From NCBI GenBank assembly GCA_942491105.1, contig CALNZX010000012.1:310001-374000 (forward strand): a stretch of DNA of 64,000 nucleotides, written 5' to 3'. The translations under genes and the position numbers were made by a program. The stretch comes from JBBEAM01 sp942491105 (GTDB taxonomy: Bacteria > Pseudomonadota > Alphaproteobacteria > Kiloniellales > DSM-21159). The notes beneath the pieces are model-generated. The model did not search any database and was not told where the DNA came from. It saw only the letters and a list, made by a program, of their open reading frames with translations. Below are positions 36,101 through 41,700 of this stretch, one piece after another (within the stretch, counting starts at the first letter, position 1; every line of letters starts with the position of its first letter).

Positions 36101-37393
36101 CGTCGAGGCGGTGACATCGAGGTCGCCGCTGTTGGTCGCCTGCGCGCTGGCGTTGCCGCTGCTATCGACATTCTGGGTGATGCCAACGGCGTAGACGTCC
36201 TGCCGGCTGGCGATCCCGCTGGTTGTCGCGGTGACCGCGAGATTGCCGCTGTTGTCGGCGATGGCCTGCGCCATGCTGTTGCCATCGGCATCCTGTTCGA
36301 TGCCAATGGCCTCCGCCTGCTGGTCTTGGGTGGTGCTGCCCGTTCCCTCGACCTCGGCCATCACGGTGATGTTGCCACTGTTGCTGGCGGTGGCCAGCGC
36401 GGAGCCGCTGCTCGCAAAGGCGTCCTGACGGATTCCCGCCGCCTCGGCGTTGGCATCGGCGGATTCGGCGGTCCCGGCGTCGGCAATGGCGGACACCGTG
36501 AGTTCGGCGCCGCTGCTGTTGGTCGCCGTCAACTGGGCGAGGCTGGAGCCGCTGGCGGACTGATCCATGCCGGCGGCGCTCACGCCTAGGCTGGCAGCGC
36601 TGCCGCTGCTGGTCGTGGCAAAGGCCGCGACCGTGAGATTGCCGCTGTTGGTCGCGTCCAGCGTCGCCGTATCGACTTCGCCGGCGATCTGAAGAATGCC
36701 ATTGGCGCTGGCGTGGGCGCTGCCGCTCGAATTATCGACCTCGGCATAGGCGCTGACGCTGGCGACGCCGCTATTCAGAGCGTCGAGATCGGCGATATCG
36801 CCGGAATTACCCTGACCGTCCGCGGACTGCAGGATGCCGTTCGCCGTCGCGTTGGCAAAGTCATCGCCGAAGGCCTCGACATCGACGTCCATACTCCCCG
36901 TGTTGGACGTGGAAAGCGTCGAATTCGCGGCATTCGTAGTCTGCTGCGCCGTGCCGGTGCCCATGGCATCCGCGCTGGTCGCGGTGACCATGACGTCGAT
37001 ATCGATCGACGATAGAGAGGAATTGGTGATCAGGCTGACAACGCTGGAGGCGCTGCCACTGGCACCGAAAGTCGAGCCATCGACCAGCACGCCGACCGCA
37101 CGCGCCTCCGCGTAACCGAGACCGCCCGCTTCCGCGGTAACATCGATATTCCCGGAATTATCGATCGTCGCGTCGATGTTCCCAGAGGAAAAGACCACAA
37201 TGCCCGCCGCAAGGGCGGATTCGGCAGCCGCATACGCGAGAATATCGCCGGTGTTATCGATCGAGGTGGTGACGTCGGCCCCAACGCTGCTACCGACCGC
37301 GATGCCGAAGGCGGGGCTGGTCAGCGACTCCGCGACAGGGGCGCCGACCGAGATCAGGCCATCGTTGCGAATTCCCGCGTTAAGCGCCTGCAA
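21107..37393 (-). CDS. Giant autotransporter adhesin-like protein with about 100 repeats and C-terminal beta-barrel
   Basis: This is a 5,428-residue open frame. About residues 1-4,810 are degenerate tandem repeats of 47-50 residues, rich in Ala, Ser, Asn and Gly, with almost no Cys. The consensus is roughly GNASGTxxNSGSxxVxA, an Ala/Asn/Ser stretch, then ANAxAxGIxQxV. This is typical of a beta-helical passenger. A non-repeat region follows, with one RTX-like GSGDDDTF motif near residue 4,860. A linker (ALDSIGGAEYAQGLQSLIFSQRM, then RRSIFDHLRTRR) resembles the segment before autotransporter barrels. From about 5,115 a beta-barrel ends in the aromatic residue of GVRLSW. The frame starts only with a TTG at 37,393 and has no signal peptide; the signal is in a neighbouring frame (37,380-37,769). 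The intact protein would be about 5,550 residues, exported by Sec and inserted in the outer membrane (type Va). Confidence 0.88.
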   Translation of the reverse strand: MQALNAGIRNDGLISVGAPVAESLTSPAFGIAVGSSVGADVTTSIDNTGDILAYAAAESALAAGIVVFSSGNIDATIDNSGNIDVTAEAGGLGYAEARAVGVLVDGSTFGASGSASSVVSLITNSSLSSIDIDVMVTATSADAMGTGTAQQTTNAANSTLSTSNTGSMDVDVEAFGDDFANATANGILQSADGQGNSGDIADLDALNSGVASVSAYAEVDNSSGSAHASANGILQIAGEVDTATLDATNSGNLTVAAFATTSSGSAASLGVSAAGMDQSASGSSLAQLTATNSSGAELTVSAIADAGTAESADANAEAAGIRQDAFASSGSALATASNSGNITVMAEVEGTGSTTQDQQAEAIGIEQDADGNSMAQAIADNSGNLAVTATTSGIASRQDVYAVGITQNVDSSGNASAQATNSGDLDVTASTDGFAEEQYAWATGIYQDVDGDDSANASASNSGSITVLADTGNIADFADTAESQGWGIFQEVESVDGNAIAQATNTSSGNISVTATAAFSGNDASAYASAVGVEQQGEADGTLQLITDNSGTITASANAAAAAGDLFGEADAYAAGVEQHGDSSSLAELSVTNSGDIVVQAETEAGGSGFADSRATAVGVYQDAYSNNGNATAFTSSAGNIDVFADALISGEFETATANAAGIMQEVDAEGLARAEATVSGNITVGSSASAEIGEGLAAAAESYGVQQAAYSESGLASTVLTVTGDIDVTATATVSDPNVIGNVYAEASAYGASQFALSESGSASAMASNSGNISVTAVALATANVSGSGIGTAEASAAAYGMEQDIVAALDATGILTNSSPDSVDVLSSAYATSIDLAVAEASATGLEQNINSNSGNASGTLTNSGSVSATADAVAISTSGNARANADTLGLDQDIFAGGDFANGTIDNSGTFVANAFATAYSNSQDSFDGAAASAESEGITQQIAGETAGTDATGNIASNNLVVNAQASASALGEADADGEAIGIEQEIRSSGNGVASGTITSSGNLSVNVGASAFSASSYASGDARAQGITQSVSASTMASGTITNSAGGQMNVTALANVSASGSADAGASGTGIAQEINSNSGNASGTVNNNGSLSVDITALADSTSSSADAFGLGRGIDQDVNSNSGNASGTVTNTSASSLDVTVLASAGAQFSAGAGAFATGIDQHVDSNSGNAEGTTTNSGSLSVTAGADADSSSGSADALAETFAIDQGIDAPDGEATGTVSNGGTLSSSAFAQANAQQSANARVLAQGIEQDVSSNSGNASATIMSSGSVSVTGAAMAFSASNFATANAEAEGLNQDVSSNDGSATGNIASNDLTVLALASAESDSSYEVHANSDALGIRQYVDSGDASASGMINNSGSLFVGASSNADSAGYFANANAGAEGISQSVYASTTSTGLITNTSASSIDVVATADANGEIANANANADAVTQDVYSSSGDASATVSSSGSISASATANATGTDDQANARANANGITQNAGTDGANANAVGIVESGILSSYAAANANAASNYRGTAEANASGIVQDVRSNVGASGTATANIVSATSLDVTALADSYGESALANADAQGIQQSVNANGTAEGTVTNSGSITILGGASAVAENAFYYANANASAAGVGQQVDSASGNASGTVTNTGSIDVTASASASETGSSNSVNADADADGIDQSVSAQLEASAVITNTSSSSIDVAAMADATGETANADADASAVGQSAYSTSGNATGNVSSSGSISASATANATGTDGSADARARSRGITQDVQADGSGVTATGAITSGILSSYALANANSTTTANARSSGFGITQFVDADLGAGSTANASIFSTTSLDVTSIAAADGNLSANANAFAQGINQGSTATGDVNTTIVNSGNLSANAVANAASNTLGATALASALGIQQVANSFSGNASGAITPGNIAFGAHANANAESTAFASANATGVLQSITASMGDANATISGSGAMSGNVTVDATSQTQNADANANIIGMSQSVTASGNAEGSLVTGDLDINANATASGSAAANATASALAASQIVSSFINGDATGTLTTGDVGANANASATAEDFANASANAQGLNQEVTAISGDATGNIGVDGNVSVGASANAVANGFSAAIAAANANGVNQMVSVGSNGNAMGTISSSGNVTVGATANADNRDNANANAQAAGMTQFVAAGSTAGDATGNVSHSGDMSVGATATAESDSPGSANSVALAEGINQDVTATSGNAAGNITYNGNLTVDATADANSPGDFTATANANADAMNQLVTVALQGNASGTVSSSGNVSVNAAANASSTASPATANAVGGGITQSVNAGAIDGDATGAVTHNGTLTVGATAFASAAGAGASGDAAAVGIGQAVSATSGNAIGTITHTGANTINVAALADVSARSDADANANAEGMNQSVTVGLSGNAGGTISSSGNVNIGATADAFSESDDADANANSVGLAQNVSAGTISGDATGNVTHSGTLTVGATALANNAAGDGEANANADAEGIDQGVFSTSGNATGAITHTGANSIDVTALASAAGGDTVRANANADGMNQTVAVGFSGNASGTISSSGTVSVASTANASARGGGEATANANSAGLIQSVSAGSILGDASGNVSHTGTLSVDAEALATSLNDSASANAIAAGIDQSVTAQSGSATGTMTHSGASTVDVTALSSASAEFTAEANANAVGMNQAVTSNSGDAAGTMSSSGTVTVDAKADADSTSGNANATASAAGMTQDVTANGVFLGDATGNITHSGTMTVDATALASAPQGTASGLAQADGIGQRVTSYSGNASGTITHNGASSIAVTALASAAASFTANTRASANGIDQIVSVSLYGDAGGMISSSGSMTVSATALSASQFAMASGSASALGIGQNVMSYSGNASGTISRQDDLTVAASAEANASGSANADASAIGINQDVDVSFLGDSSGNIVADGLVQVNSTANATSSTNSAEAGADGDGLRQRVTSNSGNATGTIGTSSTANIDVSVLANASASSFANADADASGIDQTVSVSYSGNASATVTNNGTVSASAVANAVSTNSSGSADADTNGIGQSVSAGFQFGDASGMITNASTSTVDAFALANVVASGYANADADADAIDQDVMAAIGNASGTVTNSGAVTANAIAAAVSSSGNANANADTNGIDQDVMASTGAATATISNGEVSSIDAFANAVAGAMGNANAQADVDGISQNARTIFSGDASGTISSSGTITVAATADAESGTSIASGNANAAGIAQIVTSNSGNASGDITRSGNVMAGSYARAVSASTFADASATTNALAQDVTTNSGDATGTINDSGSMIGASAFATATAFDFAQANARAEGISQSVSASIEGNASGSVSSSGSMNVTASALAAPTFPSLPTQSGNATVAAFGIDQDVTSNSGTADGMITRDGDLSVTALASTTALATAIANADAVHGIEQDVWSAGSLGDATGNVTNSGAISLASTANALSTDGNALSTADAEAVDQSVISGNGNAEGTVSISGNLTANTISLASAPNGNASALADADGIRQIVTASGMGDATATASNSETIDLNALANADAQFFAQAEADIIQGIYQSVRANVGAATGTANNSGSIQIDGTALADSESGSALATVTALGIDQNVVTVTGNATGTAINSSDSTIDITVLSSASAQQLASAFADARGMEQFVSVSGAGEATGNVSSSGTITVDSTATADSESASAFAEVLAFGIDQHVSSNSGNASGTIASGDTTVSALANASGSSYASAMANADGIAQFVQSSASGSASGAISSSGNVDVDMMAFAAATGSAGSGFAAVRGDGIGQDVFVDGSAGNASGTVIHAAGDSIDVNGLASASANGYVEAIVGLNGIRQEVRALDGGDAFGSVANNGTIFASGVAMAFSSGDSASGDADVDGIRQFVSTNNGGDATGVLSNTSDSSIDVFALANVTANGSANAQADARGAAQSVTSGLGGGNADASTSNSGSISATAISRATSTADSASAEASATGIDQGARVNTGPGDATAGISDNGTTDANALAVASAPSASGNAAAQAHGINQVATTPDGNATGSIESGGGTVSAEANANALSSAIASADAYGIEQYVETLSNGDATASATNTGTLLVDSLSNARSADAEASAHAGAIGIFQSAVVTSTGNATATVVNTSASTIDVASSAFANGEYFTYADASATGIDSQAFTVDGDATANATNTGAITADALSYAVSVEASALAETVALGIYSDALVANNGNATAMLTSSGNIGVVGNAVAFAMLSAVASVSALGIDQRASASGAGNATASASNSGAITVSASGQAQSTTDNASADVVADGLFQLVTTPEGEATGTIANSDDVEASANANVLASQTGTANASANGLDQTVNVGIGNASASATNSATLSGVATASAEGGQANALADGRGLWQFSTVGSGNTSVTATNTGNGDISGAALADVLGDSSSGNARAYGVLQQGTAASGGGVDLSVNSSGAIGADAETLAEATAGDAFASAQAQGIVQSGIAFGGGFPVTVSASSGGVMDVDVLANAFATASATADAAGWGISQFAFPISGSATATADNSGNMDVATTANATGTDAFAIVQGYGIHQQVFPALGNATATADNSGSLSVATTGMANGNSFADASVSSFGILQTVNPTTGNATASIANSSFSSIDVTAVAEADAITAADASANAFGSRQSLTYSGIGNANYDNSGSVTVAADAVANAVTANAFAMAVGAEISTTSNGLLTVEADSSGSMNVAATATGGTTAIAYGMNVMGPNISGNVLSTGDMMVHAQANGPNGNATAVGLRVMADVFNGTVGNYGDMVVTASAAGNSMATGILVKDNGSPSGTGNITVENDGLLQAEVAISTLDAPNASQINQLGGLILGDIYLSQNYGDNVDFLGGTIEGDTFGSGDDDTFNFLAGLGEDTITYVGMISGINDINVGPGSAYFDGAIENSGTFDLLDDGRFIISSNGPSQVNVDTFTQMSGGTLAYEVTPDEVSAGEIVATTVNLSGTVEVIPLEGFYGFETHYENVIVSTGGPVNGTWDNLIVDSPFFTVEAIYEADDTVDLDLLRRAFSDFDGLTRNQRAVAGALDNSYGPEIMGTDFEEALFELLLVTEEDYPEALDSIGGAEYAQGLQSLIFSQRMFRRSIFDHLRTRRGDGENQEAWLGRFDYSTDQLASAGTAEDGGAGATQLAAMNRKAEAGTFTFWSRAYGDFTDLDGDQEAKSFDSEQYGFAIGADFRVIDDLVLGVAGGYSDTNIDFDGSNSIDYEGFQVALYGSFDPGPFYLDGMVSYGWYDNDSRRQTFVPDLRAKGSYDSEVFSTHAEAGYSFELMPAVITPFAAVRYTHVENDSFTESGAGGFNLEVDRNTAQSLTTTLGVDLSAEFQAGNDTWITPELRVGWEHEFDDSHQSIGANFAGVPASGFTVIGSDVASDSAVIGAGITVNVGQTWELFLDYDGKLNTDVQQHAVSGGVRLSW
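22960..37300 (-). repeat. Tandem array of about 48-codon repeats inside the autotransporter gene
   Basis: The passenger consists of about 14.4 kb of imperfect direct repeats with a period near 141-150 bp, an estimated 95-100 units. Each unit carries one GI-x-Q-x-V type motif and one NSG/SSG-x3-V-x-A strand pair. Units in the middle are most alike; those at the ends are more diverged. The DNA contains many near-identical stretches that could recombine or collapse during assembly. Confidence 0.85.
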
Positions 37394-37769
37394 GGTCGAG
37401 ATCGAGAACCAGAATGCCCGTCACATTGGCGTAGATTTCTCCGCCTTCGGTATTCTGGATGCTGTAGCCGTCGAGGTTATCGGCGACCAGGCTGCCGTTG
37501 ACCACCGCGATGCCGCTGCTGCTGGCCGCGTCGGCCCCGACATTTGAAACGATCGTGATGCCGCCCGGGGAGACGTCGGAATTGCTGACCAGGATATAAT
37601 CCGTCGATCCGATCGGCCCGATAACGACCGATCCGGTCGTCGTATCGATCACCTCGGTGCCATCGGCTCTCGCCATTCCCGCGTTGAGTGCGCCCCCCGC
37701 CGCCAGACCGATAAACGAAGTGGTGACGAAAAGCGTCCGCAATGCGGACGAAGAGCGATGTGTACTCAT
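37380..37769 (-). CDS. Signal-peptide and N-terminal fragment of the giant autotransporter, out of frame
   Basis: This 129-residue open frame starts at ATG 37,769 and has a classic Sec signal (MSTHRSSSALRTLFVTTSFI, then small residues, cleavage probably ARA-DG). It continues as a beta-strand-rich passenger start with two blocks of the type SGIAVVNGSL and GGEIYANVTGILVLD. It then stops at TAA 37,380-37,382. The giant frame, one base away, has a stop at 37,421-37,423 and is open afterwards, reading LQALNAGIRNDGLIS, a natural continuation. The two frames therefore belong to one gene broken by a +1 shift somewhere in 37,383-37,420. It may be a real mutation, a programmed or variable site, or a sequencing error. 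Confidence 0.8.
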   Translation of the reverse strand: MSTHRSSSALRTLFVTTSFIGLAAGGALNAGMARADGTEVIDTTTGSVVIGPIGSTDYILVSNSDVSPGGITIVSNVGADAASSSGIAVVNGSLVADNLDGYSIQNTEGGEIYANVTGILVLDLDLAGA

Positions 37770-38075
37770 GGTAGCCCCCCGGGGGATGTTCTCGCGTGCA
37801 AGGCACCCACTAAGGGCGCCGCCAGATTATAGATTCTCGGTATAAAATTACCCTAAAGCGAGCAGAACACAAACTCTTCGGGCTGGTTATGGCGAAAAAA
37901 ACTTACCGCCGAGATTATCTTGGCTTTTATTTGTTGCGCGAAAGCCACAGAAATTCGCCAAATACGGGATTAATTAACTTTTCTTTATGCCGAATTGTTT
38001 ATAACACAGAAAATGTGTATTTTCAGGCGCGATTGAACGCCCGCACGTCAGCTTGCGGAGAAACGCTTCGGGAAG
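37770..38075. other. AT-rich promoter region of the giant autotransporter gene
   Basis: This 306-bp gap shows no convincing gene; a small plus-strand frame at 37,889-38,131 lacks homology and a ribosome site. DNA from about 37,850 to 38,030 is markedly AT-rich against GC-rich surroundings. It includes ACACA-GAAAA-TGTGT (38,004-38,018), an inverted repeat that could be an operator. A run of six C and five G (37,775-37,785) sits in the leader just upstream of the signal-peptide ATG. Confidence 0.55.
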
Positions 38076-38693
38076 TTAGTTGCTGCCCTGCTGCTGCGTC
38101 ATGCGGGCCAGAATCGCGGCGAAGGTATTGAGATCCGGCAGGCCGGTCTCGGGAATGTCCGCGTCCGCCTGAAAGGCCGAGATGGCCTGGGCGGTACGCT
38201 CCCCAAACACACCGTCGACGTTGCCCGCGTAGCTGCCGCTGTCCTTGAGATACTGCTGCACCAGCGCGAGCGCGGCCTTACGCACCCGCACGGTCTGTTC
38301 GCCGCGCGTCAATTCGATCACCGGGCTGGCGGCCGAAAGCTGCATCGGCGCGAAGACTCTGGCCAGCCGGAAAACCGCGTTCTCGAAGGGAATATCCTGG
38401 CTCTGCCTGCAGATCCGCGCCAGCAACTGCGCGATGTCGTTGGCGGTAGAGATCGGCAGCACATCGTAGGCGCCATCCTGCCCGCGGTTGAGACTAGTCA
38501 GATAGCCCTGCGCCCAGGAGACGTAGATCAGGACTTGTTGGTTGCCCGCGCCTTGATCGACGGCGCTGAGGTACTGAGTGCAGCTCTGCGAGCCGGCGCC
38601 GTTAACCGCGAAATTGCCTTCCGCGTCCAGGGCCAAGGCCGGGGTGGCGCCGAAGAGGCAGGCTGCGAAGATCAGGCTGGTAGGGCGAAACAT
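38076..38693 (-). CDS. Secreted protein with Rap1a/HdeA-like N-domain and C-terminal peptidoglycan-binding domain
   Basis: The 205-residue exported protein has signal MFRPTSLIFAACLFGATPALA. The first domain (about residues 30-120) has two cysteines and a pattern SCTQYL...YVSWAQGYLTSLN...ARIC that resembles HdeA/Rap1a-type small periplasmic domains. The C-terminal domain (about 135-200) is a PG_binding_1 module, with YAGNVDGVFGERTAQAISAF. A GGAGG site precedes the ATG; the frame upstream is unsupported. It is the last gene of the HfaA/HfaB-like cluster and may tether the assembly to peptidoglycan. That role is inferred from position only. Confidence 0.75.
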   Translation of the reverse strand: MFRPTSLIFAACLFGATPALALDAEGNFAVNGAGSQSCTQYLSAVDQGAGNQQVLIYVSWAQGYLTSLNRGQDGAYDVLPISTANDIAQLLARICRQSQDIPFENAVFRLARVFAPMQLSAASPVIELTRGEQTVRVRKAALALVQQYLKDSGSYAGNVDGVFGERTAQAISAFQADADIPETGLPDLNTFAAILARMTQQQGSN

Positions 38694-38711
38694 GGATCCT
38701 CCAAAGAAAGG

Positions 38712-38738
38712 GGCGGGGGGAGTTTGCCTCCCCCCGCC
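38712..38738 (-). terminator. Attenuator-like hairpin after the large repeat-protein gene
   Basis: GGCGGGGGGAG pairs perfectly with CTCCCCCCGCC over 11 bp with a 5-nt loop. On the minus strand it is followed by CCTTTCTTT and then directly by the GGAGG site of the peptidoglycan-binding gene. It could terminate most transcripts and let a fraction through. Confidence 0.65.
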
Positions 38739-38772
38739 TTTAGACGCAATGACCTCGTCGTGAAGCTTCTGC

Positions 38773-41700
38773 TTAGAAGCTGCCCGAGCGGGTGAACGAC
38801 TGACCCTGCGAGGAAATACGATTGACCGCAGAGTTTCCGGTCGCCGAGGCGGAGATCGTACCGCCGACCACCGAGGTGCTGCCCCCCAGGTTGGCACCGA
38901 CGCCGGCGCCGCCAATGGTGGTCGAGATCGACGCGCTGGTCACAGTCGCCGTCACGTTGGCGAAGCTGGTGTGCTGCACGTTGTTGATCGTCGCACTGGG
39001 CAGACCCGAGCCGGAACCGCTGGCCGCGCTGATGACGTTGACGGCGTCATTGGCGGTGGCCGCCGCGGAGATGCGGTTGCCGTCGGCAGAGGTCGAGCCC
39101 TGGTTCATGCCGCCGGTCGCGTTCAGAGCGATCGTGGCATTGGTGGTCGACGCGGAGATCTGGACCTCATCGCCTTCGAAGCCGTAGGTGCGCTGGTTGT
39201 TCAGGACGACCATGTTGCCATGGGCCTCCATCGCACCGTTGCTGTCGTTCGACGCCGAGGGCGAAGTGCTGGCTGAACTGATCGCGTTGGTCGGCGTGAA
39301 GTTCGAACCGGCGGTGGCCGAGAGGCCGTTGAACACGCTGCTGCCGAACGCGGCCGAGCCGATGGAGTTGTTATCCAGCGAAGCGGTCATGTTGGTGTTG
39401 GCAGAGGTCGTGTCGCTGCCTTCACCGTTGGCATCCTCGATGTCCAGGGTCACCGACGAACCGTCGTTGGTGGCCGAGATATCACCGCTGTTGCCCTGAC
39501 GATTCAGGATGTCGGCGAAGATGGGGCCGCTCCCGATATCGATGGACAGACCGTTGCTGGCACTGTTGCCGGCCGCGGTCGCCTGAAGCAGGTTGCCATC
39601 CACCGAAACCGTCGAAGACGTCAGGTTATCGGGGGTGACGGAGACGCTGTTGCCGTTGTCGAGCAGGGCCGTAACCGGTGCACCCCGCACGAGTTCGTCC
39701 TCCGGATCCTGGCCTTCGTTCCTCTGGCTGTTGAGGATGAAGACCGAAGACTCGGTGTAGAGATCGTCGCCGCCGGAAGTGTCGTCGACGTAGGAAGAGG
39801 CAATCCCCGCAATCGGGCCGACATCCAGGCTCAGCGCGGAAACGCTCACCTCGTTGGAGATCAGATTGCCGATGGCGTTGGCAATCACCCGGTTGCCGGA
39901 GACATCGAGGCTACCGGTCAGCAGGCCGCCGGTGCGCACCACGATGTTGTTGGCGCCGGTGACCGCTTCGACTTCGCTGCCATCGTCACCGGTGATCGCT
40001 TGACGCGCCACGATGCCGGCCAGCGGACCGTACTCAGACACGTCTGGGTTGGTGTTGGCGCCCAGGGCCGAGCTGGCCGTGGTTGCCACATCCAGCATCA
40101 CAAGGTTGTCGGCTTCGTTGCCACGGCTCTGCGCGCCGAGGGTGTTGTTGGCAACGCTGGCGGAACCCGCGATGTCGAGCACCGAGCCGCCGTTCGGCTC
40201 GTTGACCAGATCGACCAGGATGTCGTTGTCGTCGGACTCACTGAAGGCCGTGGAAGCCACGAAGACCTGATCCGTCAGAGCGCCAAGCGAAGCATTCAGC
40301 GTGGACGTCGCGTCCAGGCTGTCGTTGGCGAGGGGGCTCTGGATCGCACCGGCAGTGGTGTCCTCAAGGCCGGTACCGTCGTTGAAACCGGTCCAGGCAC
40401 CACCGTTGAAGGTGTTGGCCGCGACCAGCGTCGTCGTCGTTACCTGATTACCCGTGCCACGGGCGACAATCTGGTTGCCGTCGACGGCCAGGGAGACATC
40501 GGCGATCGGGCCGGTCAGATCGTCATCGACCGCCAGGTCGACGTCGATCGTATTGGAGTACGCCTCCCCGGTGACTTCCGTGCCTTCCAGGGCCTGCTGG
40601 CTGAGCGTGCCAACCGAACCGGTGTAGGTCGTACCGGCGTCGTGATTGACCAGCGAGTTGAAGGAATTGCCGGTCGCCGCGGCTTCCATCGAATTGCCGC
40701 TCACCTCGAAGGACGAACCGTCGATGCTATCCGTCGTAAGGGCGTCGGCCACGGACTCCGGATTGGTGTCGTCCAAGGCATGCGCGTTGACGAAGAGCTG
40801 GATGGTGTTGCCGCTACCCGGCTCACCCAGGAAAGCACCCACGAGCGAGCTTTCGTCGCCATTGAGCGTGCGCTGGCTGTTCAGCACAACCGTCCCAGCC
40901 GATGCCTGATAGGTATCGTTGGAGGGATCGGAGTTCAGGAAGGCCCCGGAATTCTCGACCGAACTGGCCGCGCCATCGTCACTGTCATAGGAGTTGTCGA
41001 TGGTGTTGGCCGCCAGACCGACACTCGAGGTCCCGGCATTGGCCGTGGCCCCCGCGGCGATGCTGTTGCCGTTCATCGTCAGGCTGCTGCCTTCGAAACC
41101 GCCGAAGCCTTCGATACCCAGGTTGGAATCACGGTAACCGATATCGGTGCGGATGACGTTGTTGAGGACCACGCCTTCGACTTCGAAGTTGCCGGCAAAC
41201 TGCGAATTGACGCTCGCAAGCACGGTATCGATGCTCGGCGAGGTGCCCTCGGCGGCATCCGGCGTGGTGTTGCCGATGATGTTCTGGCTGGAATTGGCCG
41301 TGGCACCCGCGGTGATCGCGTTGCTGTCGACCACGACCGAGCCGTCGGAATCCATGTCCTCGAGGGAAAGGGCGACGTCGGCCCCCCGGGTCTCGGCATA
41401 GGCAGCCTGTACTTCACTGCCGGATTCCACGAACTGGCGGTTAACAATGTAGAAGTCGCCTGCCGCGAACAGCTCCGAGCCGGTTCCAAAACCCGTCGAC
41501 TCGTCCAGATCGACGATCTGGTCGTGCCCGGCGACGCCGAGGCTGTCCCAATCGAACTGGCCATCAAGCTGCATTGCGCCGTCAATGGTGATCTCGTTGC
41601 GCGAGGCATTGAGACGCGCGCTGCTCTCGACGGTGTTGTCCGACAACTCGAGCGAGAGGCTCTCGCCGTGGGCAATAAGAACGCCCCCCAGGGCGCCCCG

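Noticed and set aside
22960..37300. CRISPR array or satellite DNA
   Set aside because: The period of about 144 bp is coding, varies between copies, and stays in one frame over 4,800 codons; there are no constant short repeats with unique spacers.
37889..38131. 80-codon plus-strand ORF in the AT-rich region before the giant gene
   Set aside because: No ribosome site, no similarity to a known family, and it runs into the antisense of the peptidoglycan-binding gene.
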